Origin: Candidatus Gerdarchaeota archaeon
Lineage (GTDB): Archaea; Asgardarchaeota; Heimdallarchaeia; JABLTI01
Assembly (NCBI GenBank): GCA_016840945.1
Contig: JAEORJ010000171.1
Span: 1-5,212, forward strand
Reading direction: 5' to 3'
Length of the DNA: 5,212 nucleotides
Notes under the pieces: generated by a model
Told to the model about the DNA's origin: nothing
The model's input: the letters and a program-made list of their open reading frames with translations, nothing else
The model's database searches: none
Shown: piece by piece, positions 1-5,212 of the stretch
Numbering within the stretch: position 1 is the stretch's first letter
Layout: every line of letters begins with the position of its first letter
Made by a program: the position numbers and the translations under genes

Positions 1-10
1 ATATTACTAC

Positions 11-16
11 AAAAAA
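11..16 (-). terminator. Possible T-run terminator after the Arf-like gene
   Basis: A run of six T on the minus strand lies about 34 bases past the GTPase stop codon. Archaeal RNA polymerase can terminate at short T-rich runs without a hairpin, and I see no stable stem in front of it. The surrounding 49 bases are simply AT-rich, so this is a weak call. Nothing else is recognisable in the left end of the window. Confidence 0.25.
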
Positions 17-49
17 TCACCAATTTAGAAAAGCATCATTATAACTGTA

Positions 50-637
50 TCATCCTGGTTTTGGCATTGCTAATTGATGAGGTGTCTTTAGTGGTTTATG
101 TGTTTTTGAAGTTATAACCTGATCATGTATCCACTGAAAAGCTTCGTAGATACCTTCACCTGATAAAGCACTTGTTTTTTGAACATGAATTGTTCGATCA
201 AACATATTTGTTAATTGAAATAAATGAATGATATAAGCAAGAGAACAAATGTTCGATAAATCTTGTTTTGTAGCTAAAACTAAGATTGGTATGTCAGGAT
301 TACAATACCGATTAATTGCACTGAAAAAGATTTCTTTAGCTAATGGCATCCTCTCAATATCACTAGAATCAACAACGAAAATCAAGATATCAGCACGTTC
401 CAAATACGTGGGCCAAAAATAGCGAAATACTTCTTGTCCACCCAAGTCCATAACTGACATAGAAAGCTTACCTAGCAAAAATTTCTCATGGTTTACACCC
501 ATTGTTGCTATAGTTTCACTAAATTCCCCTTTTTTCAAGAAATTTAGGATAGAAGTTTTCCCAGCATTATCTAAACCACACATAGCAATATTGACTTTTT
601 TATCAACTTTACCAAAGAGTCGTGCAAGAAATCCCAA
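50..637 (-). CDS. Arf-family small GTPase (Asgard-type, eukaryote-like)
   Basis: This 195-aa protein is a Ras-superfamily GTPase of the Arf/Arl branch, a GTP/GDP switch that in eukaryotes governs membrane traffic. The nucleotide-binding motifs are visible: P-loop GLDNAGKT at 21-28, switch I TMGVN at 45-49, switch II DLGGQ at 64-68 with the catalytic glutamine Q68, G4 TKQD at 123-126 (usually NKQD) and G5 SAL at 156-158. The N-terminus, MGFLARLFGK, has the length and pattern of the short amphipathic Arf helix, with glycine at position 2. There is no transmembrane segment. A proline- and lysine-containing tail follows the fold from about residue 175. The start is TTG at 637: an in-frame TAG lies five codons upstream with no other start between, and the next ATG is residue 19, inside the first beta strand. 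Terminator and TATA signals upstream suggest its own transcript. The family call is firm; its effectors and membrane role are unknown. Asgard origin is inferred because such close Arf relatives are otherwise rare in prokaryotes. Confidence 0.93.
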   Translation of the reverse strand: MGFLARLFGKVDKKVNIAMCGLDNAGKTSILNFLKKGEFSETIATMGVNHEKFLLGKLSMSVMDLGGQEVFRYFWPTYLERADILIFVVDSSDIERMPLAKEIFFSAINRYCNPDIPILVLATKQDLSNICSLAYIIHLFQLTNMFDRTIHVQKTSALSGEGIYEAFQWIHDQVITSKTHKPLKTPHQLAMPKPG

Positions 638-647
638 ATTAATTACG

Positions 648-651
648 TCCT
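648..651 (-). promoter_or_regulatory. Weak ribosome binding site for the TTG-started GTPase
   Basis: AGGA on the minus strand lies 10 bases upstream of the TTG start at 637. The match is short and the spacing somewhat long, so it gives modest support to the start. The overlapping in-frame TAG (650-652) rules out any longer reading frame. Confidence 0.4.
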
Positions 652-691
652 ATTATTTAGTTTGTGATAGTAAATAGAGGTATAAAATTTC

Positions 692-700
692 AAATATAAA
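692..700 (-). promoter_or_regulatory. Candidate TATA box for the GTPase gene
   Basis: The minus strand reads TTTATATTT here, close to the archaeal TATA-box consensus. Initiation about 25 bases downstream would fall near 670, giving a leader of roughly 30 bases before the TTG start. It lies downstream of the putative terminator of the ABC operon, where an independent promoter is expected. A second AT-rich match (TTTTATA, about 682-688) would give a shorter leader, so the exact element is uncertain. No clear BRE is seen. Confidence 0.45.
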
Positions 701-741
701 CACCACCAAAAAAACAGCTTTTCTCTGAAAGATAATTTTAT

Positions 742-782
742 GAAAAGAAAAAAAGAAATAATAAATACCCCTATGTAGGGGT
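742..782 (-). terminator. Hairpin plus T-tract terminator of the ABC operon
   Basis: Read on the minus strand, ACCCCTA (782-776) pairs perfectly with TAGGGGT (773-767) around a CA centre. As RNA the inner pairs would open to a loop of about six bases on a five-pair, GC-rich stem. A T-rich stretch with a run of seven T follows at once (766-742). It starts 27 bases after the ATPase stop codon. GC-rich sequence is rare in this gap, so the stem stands out. Alternatively the palindrome could be an operator for the downstream GTPase gene, but the T-tract on the correct side favours termination. Confidence 0.65.
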
Positions 783-808
783 GTTATCATATTAATTTCT
801 GATTATAA

Positions 809-1669
809 CTATTCTTTTCTAGGAACATGCAATTTGAAAGTTTCTTCATCTTCCTTACTAAAAAGAATGTCTTCACGGGAACGGAAAAGTTCTCGAAGAG
901 TTACAGGAATTTGCAAAGCACCAAAAGCATCGCTAAAAACTGGGATTTCTGTTTCATCGACAAATCCACGACGAACGCTGGTTATTCGACCATCCACAAG
1001 AAGTAATGTACGATACCCTCGAGCGATTAAACGTCTGTCATGAGTAGCTAAAATCATTGTTACTCCAAGATCTTTGTTAATTTTTTCAAAGAAATTAACG
1101 ATTTTATCTGATGTTTGAGAATCTAATTCTCCTGTTGGTTCATCTAAAACTACAAGTTCGGGTTGATTTGCTAAAGCTACCGCCAGTGAAATTCGTTGGA
1201 TTTCTCCACCAGATAATTGTGTGGGTTTATGATGAGCTCTATCCAATAATTCAACTTCTTCTAGGAGTGTTTTTGTTCGTCTCATTCGTTCTTCTCGAGG
1301 CAAACCTAAGATTCTCATAGGCACTTGAATGTTTTGAGATGCTGATAATTCCCATACGAGATTCATTTGAGGTAATTGCCAAACGACTCCAACTCTTCTT
1401 CGCCTATAATCTACCATTTCTGCTCGAGTGAATTTAGCTATATCAGTCTCACCAACCATAACTACTCCTGCAGATGGTTTTAGATTTCCCGCGAGAATAT
1501 TTAGAAGAGTCGATTTTCCAGAACCACTTGGACCAACCACTAAAGAAATTTCCCCTTTAGTGACTTTCATTTCTAACCCACGTAGTGCTGGAACACGAAT
1601 TCTATTCTTTTCATCTGCATAAATTTTGATTAGATCTATACATTCAACAAATATCTCTTGTTCTGTCAT
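809..1669 (-). CDS. ABC transporter ATP-binding protein, LolD/MacB type, with AbrB-like C-terminal extension
   Basis: This 286-aa cytoplasmic ATPase should drive the FtsX-type permease encoded just upstream. All ABC motifs are present and intact: Walker A GPSGSGKST at 46-54, Q-loop glutamine Q98, signature LSGGE at 152-156, Walker B LVVLDEP at 172-178 with catalytic E177, D-loop GELD at 180-183 and switch histidine H210. The order and spacing match the LolD/MacB/FtsE group. Members of that group usually end near residue 225-235; this one continues for about 55 residues. The extension contains FGALQIPVTLRELF (249-262) and then an acidic stretch ending in LHVP (280-283), which resembles a SpoVT/AbrB-like swapped-hairpin segment seen at the end of some ABC ATPases; this is by eye only. 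The ATG at 1669 is supported by AAGGAGTG eight bases upstream. The gene lies 17 bp after the permease stop and is followed by a terminator-like hairpin, so it is the last gene of a two-gene operon. The substrate cannot be read from this subunit. Confidence 0.95.
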   Translation of the reverse strand: MTEQEIFVECIDLIKIYADEKNRIRVPALRGLEMKVTKGEISLVVGPSGSGKSTLLNILAGNLKPSAGVVMVGETDIAKFTRAEMVDYRRRRVGVVWQLPQMNLVWELSASQNIQVPMRILGLPREERMRRTKTLLEEVELLDRAHHKPTQLSGGEIQRISLAVALANQPELVVLDEPTGELDSQTSDKIVNFFEKINKDLGVTMILATHDRRLIARGYRTLLLVDGRITSVRRGFVDETEIPVFSDAFGALQIPVTLRELFRSREDILFSKEDEETFKLHVPRKE

Positions 1670-1677
1670 TAAATTTA

Positions 1678-1685
1678 CACTCCTT
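1678..1685 (-). promoter_or_regulatory. Shine-Dalgarno site of the ABC ATPase
   Basis: AAGGAGTG on the minus strand lies eight bases before the ATG at 1669, in the 17-bp gap after the permease stop codon. It fixes the start and indicates translation from a shared permease-ATPase mRNA. Confidence 0.8.
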
Positions 1686-1686
1686 A

Positions 1687-4536
1687 CTAGATTGTTTTAA
1701 GAGCTCCTCCAATCTTCTTGCGTGTATTTATTATAATTGGAATAATCGTACTAATTAGACCACTAACAAAAATAGCCAAAGTAGTCCAGATAATTTTCAT
1801 TGTAGGATAGACCATTTCATGGGTAGGTAAAACCACTTCTATACGTAAAATTTTCATCAACATAATAGATGTACCAAAACCTAAAGCTATCCCTAATACC
1901 ATTGTAAACAGTAATATAATAATTGCTTCAGTTATAAAGAAGGTAAATAGTTGCCGACCATTAATACCAAATGATTTTAAAATGGCTATCTCTTTTTCAC
2001 GTTCAATACCTTGTACTATCATCATTGTTATTAGCGTTGCTGATGATATTAATAGTGACATAATTAAACTTGAATTTAAAGCGCCATAGAGAACTGTTGC
2101 CTTTAATGTTCCTTCTGAAATCAATAATAATTGTTCAATATTTATAGTTTGGTGTTGAGTTAATTGCTCTATATTAGAAGCAACTTCGCTAATGCTATAG
2201 CCTTCTTTTACTTTAATATACACTTTACCATCTACATCATAGTCATTTCTAGCAATAACAAATGGTAAGGTAATATTGCTAATTAATCCAATTTTTATTT
2301 CTTTGGCAGTAGGATTTGGTATTTCATTGTAAATAGTTGGCCAAAATGTATAATAATCTTTGACAGTAACAGGATAACTTTTTTCTACTAAATCACTACC
2401 TTCCCATGCCCAATTTTTAATATTAAAGGTTTTATTTCCCTCACCTAAGTTCAGCAAATCAATTTGATCAGCTTGAGCTATAACATCAGAACTGTTAACA
2501 ATAGAAGTTAATAATGAATTGATACCTACTCCATTAGTGTATTCAGGTTCTTGAAACGCAACATCACTAAAATTTTGCAGTTCCACCCCTAAAATCGTGT
2601 AGGAATATAAAAGATCACTTTCACTATTTGTCAATTCTAAAACAGCAACGTAGGAAGCTGCTTCTATACCCTCTATCTCTTCAAGGGATTCTTTATAATC
2701 GGGAGTTAATACATCTACCTCCTGTACAACAATATCTGCCCCTAAATTATAATATGAATTTTCATAATCGAATTCTTGATAAGAATCGGGAACAATCATC
2801 GTTGCTACAGTTAAAGTGAATGTTAATGTCATCAAAATTATAGTGCGTGTTGTTGATCCTCTTCTTCGAATAGCATTTCTTGCTGAAACAGCACTAAGTT
2901 CCAACCCTTTAATTTTAAACAACATGCTTGAAATACCATTAATAAAGAATGGATAAATTCTAGTGATAAGCATTATTGATCCTATTATAATCAATATTGG
3001 TGCAGGAGCTGCAAAGAAGAATGCAAATTCCAGGGATGTTTCTGTAGCAGTATTGATTTGAGTAAGGGAAATAATCCACATAATCAAACCGAGTAATAAC
3101 ATCATAATATCGATATAGAATCTCTCCCAGAATGGTTTCTTATCTGACTGCTCTTGTAAAACTTCATCAACAGAGGTTTTGGTTTTTTTCCAAAGTGAAA
3201 AGATATTTGAAAGAAAAGCTATAAGAAATCCTATTGCCAGACAAATAATAATTGCCTTGAAATCAGGAATATAAAAAGAAGCATTTGCCTTAAAAGAGAA
3301 GAAACTATCACTTTTTTGTGCTACAAAAGTATACGGCCAACCTATTATATACCCAATTACCGTTGCAAGGAGAGCAAAAATTACCAATTCAAATAACATA
3401 AATGAGAAAAGCATTTGCCTAGATGCTCCTCTTTGATGATAAATATGAACATGTAATTCTCGATGCTTTTTCACTTGATTAGTAGCAAACGCTGTTAATG
3501 TTAGTGACATACCTAAAGTGGGCAGCATAAAAAGTAACAGAAAAATTTGAAAGATTCTATATTCTCGCCTGAAATTAGACATTAAAGGTAATATTCGAGG
3601 ATTCATATCAAGCTCATTATTTGTTGACCATACTTCTGAAATATCTAATAATACTTCTTGTAATTTATTAACAAAAACTTGCAATTTGTTTATTTCATCA
3701 TCAATTTTGAAAACATTGAATTTTGTCGCATCGAAAACAACTCTACCCAAAACAGAAAATTCTGAATGTGATAATGAAATGAATCCTAAAAGAAAAGGTA
3801 GATTATTGAAATCAGTAATTATTAGTTCTTTTCCCATTGCTAGAACCATATTTATGAAGGTTTGCAAATCAGCAGGAATAGGTATACCGCTATAAGTTAC
3901 TTCATCAATATTTATAATTCCACTAAAAGTAATTATTTGACCTGCTGCACCAATACCATATGAATATGATTCCCAAGGATTATCATTATCGTTAAGCTGA
4001 ATATAGACATTATAAGAATCCTCTAAAGCTATATTCGTTTCCTCCATGGTTTTATCATTTGTTACAAAACAATATTCACCATAAGATGGCGCACTGCCAT
4101 TTGTCATTAGTGGACTTAACATGCTTAAATAAGTACTATCAACGCCTACAATATAAGTATCATGAAATTCATTAGCATGATAGAGTTCATTATAGAGTAA
4201 TAAATAAAAGAATCTATACGAGAACCATTCTTGACCTGCTAGTATCTCTTCATTAATTTCAGCTTCCTCTAATTGGGATGTTACTGCTGATTTCAAAGTA
4301 TTTTGTAATTGCACTCCAGCCCATCGAATATTTTCAAGATCACAATCAATATAGGTATCAGAGGTAGTTGAGGCGAATTCATTGAAGGCATTATTTCTGA
4401 AGCTAGTGAGGAATAGAATGTTTTGGGTTATCATAGCAATGCTAATACTTAACCCAATAATAGAGATTATTGCAAGACGTTTGCTAGAACCCATAAATTT
4501 CAAGTTTAATTTAAAATGCTCATCTTCATTTCCCAT
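1687..4536 (-). CDS. ABC transporter permease with two FtsX domains (MacB/LolCE-like)
   Basis: This 949-aa membrane protein is the permease partner of the ATPase that follows it. Hydrophobic segments suggest about ten transmembrane helices: one near 20-45, three at about 328-350, 376-405 and 427-448, two linker helices near 474-492 and 502-530, one near 564-583 and three at about 820-842, 864-895 and 914-936. This gives two copies of the one-plus-three FtsX unit. The cytoplasmic coupling segments RGASRQMLF (369-377) and REKEIAILKSFG (846-857) sit at matching places and are typical of the family. Large outside domains follow the first helix of each half (about 47-325 and 584-815). The first contains only two cysteines, C65 and C156, a possible disulfide; the second contains none. 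Family members use ATP to drive long-range movements that extrude peptides, lipids or lipoproteins, or act on partner proteins; the substrate here is unknown. ATG at 4536 is the first start after an in-frame stop, though its Shine-Dalgarno is poor. M15 is a less likely start because it would remove the residues before helix 1 that FtsX proteins usually have. Confidence 0.93.
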   Translation of the reverse strand: MGNEDEHFKLNLKFMGSSKRLAIISIIGLSISIAMITQNILFLTSFRNNAFNEFASTTSDTYIDCDLENIRWAGVQLQNTLKSAVTSQLEEAEINEEILAGQEWFSYRFFYLLLYNELYHANEFHDTYIVGVDSTYLSMLSPLMTNGSAPSYGEYCFVTNDKTMEETNIALEDSYNVYIQLNDNDNPWESYSYGIGAAGQIITFSGIINIDEVTYSGIPIPADLQTFINMVLAMGKELIITDFNNLPFLLGFISLSHSEFSVLGRVVFDATKFNVFKIDDEINKLQVFVNKLQEVLLDISEVWSTNNELDMNPRILPLMSNFRREYRIFQIFLLLFMLPTLGMSLTLTAFATNQVKKHRELHVHIYHQRGASRQMLFSFMLFELVIFALLATVIGYIIGWPYTFVAQKSDSFFSFKANASFYIPDFKAIIICLAIGFLIAFLSNIFSLWKKTKTSVDEVLQEQSDKKPFWERFYIDIMMLLLGLIMWIISLTQINTATETSLEFAFFFAAPAPILIIIGSIMLITRIYPFFINGISSMLFKIKGLELSAVSARNAIRRRGSTTRTIILMTLTFTLTVATMIVPDSYQEFDYENSYYNLGADIVVQEVDVLTPDYKESLEEIEGIEAASYVAVLELTNSESDLLYSYTILGVELQNFSDVAFQEPEYTNGVGINSLLTSIVNSSDVIAQADQIDLLNLGEGNKTFNIKNWAWEGSDLVEKSYPVTVKDYYTFWPTIYNEIPNPTAKEIKIGLISNITLPFVIARNDYDVDGKVYIKVKEGYSISEVASNIEQLTQHQTINIEQLLLISEGTLKATVLYGALNSSLIMSLLISSATLITMMIVQGIEREKEIAILKSFGINGRQLFTFFITEAIIILLFTMVLGIALGFGTSIMLMKILRIEVVLPTHEMVYPTMKIIWTTLAIFVSGLISTIIPIIINTRKKIGGALKTI

Positions 4537-4590
4537 GGAAGCCAGCTCGTTCTGTAGTATAGTAATTCAATTCATTCTAATAAGGAAAAA

Positions 4591-4601
4591 ATATATTTAA
4601 A
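4591..4601 (-). promoter_or_regulatory. TATA box of the permease-ATPase operon
   Basis: The minus strand reads TTTAAATATAT, a very good match to the archaeal TATA-box consensus. Transcription would start near 4570-4575 and leave a leader of about 35 bases before the permease ATG at 4536. It lies between the probable terminator of the DUF35 gene and the permease start, where a promoter is expected. No convincing BRE or operator repeat is seen beside it. Confidence 0.65.
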
Positions 4602-4620
4602 GAGTTACTATAAAACTTGA

Positions 4621-4673
4621 AATGGAAATAGAAAGAGAAAGAGATTATTTTGAAGCATTTACTTCAAAATAAT
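4621..4673 (-). terminator. Perfect 12-bp hairpin with pyrimidine tract after the DUF35 gene
   Basis: On the minus strand ATTATTTTGAAG (4673-4662) and CTTCAAAATAAT (4655-4644) form a perfect 12-bp inverted repeat around a six-base loop, TAAATG. A T- and C-rich tract follows (4643-4621). The stem begins three bases after the DUF35 stop codon and precedes the next promoter, so it probably ends the thiolase-DUF35 transcript or protects its 3' end. The stem is AT-rich and no long pure T run follows, so it differs from a classical bacterial terminator. Confidence 0.6.
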
Positions 4674-4675
4674 TC

Positions 4676-5101
4676 TTATTGTTGGGGATATTGTTGAGGG
4701 TGATTTGGATAATTTTTAGGTCTAAACTTAAATCCGTAGGTGATAACACCTTCTTCACCTTCTGCAGAAATCCGTCTAAAAGCGAATTCTACTGGCATAT
4801 CAATCTCAACATCGCCCATATCAACTGCAACTATTTGAGTAGTTATTCTAGGACCTTCATCGAGTTCTACAATAGCTAAACAATAAGGTATTCGGCTATT
4901 GAATCCTTTAGGAGGTGTGTAAACCCAAGAAAAGCTTACTACTTTTCCAAAACCCGAAAAGATTTTTGGTTCTAAAGGAGAAGTATTGCACTCAATACAT
5001 CGTTTTCTACTTGGAAAATAGAGTTTACCACAGTTAGGACATTTCGATCCTTCTAATCTATAAAGAGAATTAATCCTTCGCCAAAATCTAGGAACTGACA
5101 C
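4676..5101 (-). CDS. DUF35 zinc-ribbon/OB-fold protein, thiolase partner
   Basis: This 141-aa protein is a member of the DUF35 (Zn-ribbon plus OB-fold) family. In archaea it acts as a scaffold joining acetoacetyl-CoA thiolase to HMG-CoA synthase, so that acetoacetyl-CoA is passed on without release. An N-terminal helix region (FWRRINSLYRLEG, 6-18) leads into a four-cysteine zinc ribbon, C21, C24, C35 and C38. The OB-fold then runs from about 48 to 128, with family-like features: GKVVSFSWV (52-60), IPYCLAIVELDEG (71-83) and the closing YGFKFRP (122-128). A short proline/glutamine-rich tail ends the protein. The length is typical for the family. The GTG start at 5101 is supported by AAGGTGAT five bases upstream; the start is six bases after the thiolase stop in the same frame, so the two genes are translationally close. 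DUF35 proteins also partner other thiolases, such as those of acyl-CoA degradation, so the mevalonate role is likely but not proven here. Confidence 0.93.
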   Translation of the reverse strand: MSVPRFWRRINSLYRLEGSKCPNCGKLYFPSRKRCIECNTSPLEPKIFSGFGKVVSFSWVYTPPKGFNSRIPYCLAIVELDEGPRITTQIVAVDMGDVEIDMPVEFAFRRISAEGEEGVITYGFKFRPKNYPNHPQQYPQQ

Positions 5102-5106
5102 TCTTA

Positions 5107-5114
5107 ATCACCTT
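5107..5114 (-). promoter_or_regulatory. Shine-Dalgarno of the DUF35 gene, overlapping the thiolase stop
   Basis: AAGGTGAT on the minus strand matches the anti-Shine-Dalgarno sequence and contains the thiolase TGA stop (5108-5110). It lies five bases before the GTG at 5101. It decides the unusual start codon and suggests coupled translation of the two proteins. Confidence 0.75.
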
Positions 5115-5212
5115 GAATAAACACTTACTACACAAGTCGCTCCTGAGCCACCTATGTTTTGGGTAACACCAATATTATTTTTAGTTACTTGTCGTTTACC
5201 AGCTTCATTTCG
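5108..5212 (-). CDS. Thiolase (acetyl-CoA acetyltransferase-like), C-terminal fragment
   Basis: Only the last 34 codons lie in the window; the gene continues past the right edge. The fragment contains GVTQNIGGSGATCVVSVY (15-32 of the fragment), which matches the closing strand segment of archaeal/SCP2-type thiolases, where QNxGGxGA is characteristic. Thiolases condense two acetyl-CoA to acetoacetyl-CoA, or cleave 3-ketoacyl-CoA. The catalytic cysteines and histidine lie outside the window. With a DUF35 gene six bases downstream, the likely role is the first step of the archaeal mevalonate pathway, and an HMG-CoA synthase gene is expected further upstream. Assignment rests on a short segment and on its neighbour. 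The frame ends in TGA at 5108-5110. Confidence 0.8.
   Translation of the reverse strand, partial: RNEAGKRQVTKNNIGVTQNIGGSGATCVVSVYSR

Noticed and set aside
767..782. CCCCTATGTAGGGG palindrome as a regulator binding site or CRISPR-like repeat
   Set aside because: It occurs once, has no spaced copies, and a T-tract on the downstream side makes termination the simpler reading; an operator role is not excluded.
834..1622. Three plus-strand reading frames of 64-69 codons inside the ATPase gene
   Set aside because: They lie opposite a well-supported ABC ATPase, have no recognisable motifs and look like antisense shadows.
50..1669. GTPase and ABC transporter as one new membrane-trafficking system
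   Set aside because: Only adjacency supports it; terminator-like and promoter-like signals lie between them and neither protein shows a visible motif for the other.
2628..4600. Plus-strand reading frames of 63-72 codons over the permease gene and its upstream region
   Set aside because: All are short, without family features, and opposite the permease; the hydrophobic stretch in the one at 4382 is opposite the first membrane helix.
4644..4673. Inverted repeat as the end of a small mobile element or MITE
   Set aside because: The arms are only six bases apart, no target-site duplication or second copy is seen, and its position right after a stop codon fits a transcript end.
4679..4879. Plus-strand 66-codon frame opposite the DUF35 gene
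   Set aside because: The minus strand encodes an intact zinc ribbon and OB-fold with a good ribosome site, so this frame is a shadow.

Overview
The window is AT-rich and densely packed, with every supported gene on the minus strand, so transcription runs from high to low coordinates. It most likely comes from an archaeon, and the best guess is an Asgard archaeon. Three things point that way. One gene encodes an Arf-family small GTPase with a nearly eukaryote-like P-loop. A thiolase is followed directly by a DUF35 zinc-ribbon/OB-fold protein, the typical archaeal mevalonate-entry arrangement. The intergenic gaps carry archaeal-style TATA boxes and hairpin/T-tract ends. No 16S or other marker is present, so the lineage is an inference.

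Layout from right to left (direction of transcription): (1) the last 34 codons of a thiolase (5108-5212), then a DUF35 protein (4676-5101) that starts with GTG six bases after the thiolase stop, its Shine-Dalgarno sequence overlapping the end of the thiolase gene. (2) A 139-bp gap with a perfect 12-bp stem hairpin plus pyrimidine tract (probable terminator) and then a strong TATA-like box. (3) A two-gene ABC transporter operon: a 949-aa double-FtsX permease (1687-4536) and, 17 bp later behind a good Shine-Dalgarno, its LolD/MacB-type ATPase (809-1669), which has an unusual C-terminal extension. (4) A 171-bp gap with a CCCCTA/TAGGGG hairpin and T-tract, then a TATA-like box. (5) The Arf-like GTPase (50-637), starting with TTG. 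The last 49 bp hold only AT-rich sequence with a six-T run that may end the GTPase transcript.

The window therefore appears to hold three transcription units. The thiolase and DUF35 protein probably act together, with an HMG-CoA synthase expected just outside the window, in making HMG-CoA for archaeal isoprenoid lipids. Permease and ATPase form one MacB/LolCDE-like mechanotransmission or extrusion complex of unknown substrate. The GTPase lies downstream in the same direction but behind its own terminator and promoter signals, so a functional link to the transporter is only a neighbourhood suggestion. I found no CRISPR array, tRNA, rRNA, insertion sequence or clearly new multi-gene system. The points most worth a second look are the details of the GTPase (N-terminus, switch and G4 substitutions, tail) and the AbrB-like tail of the ABC ATPase.
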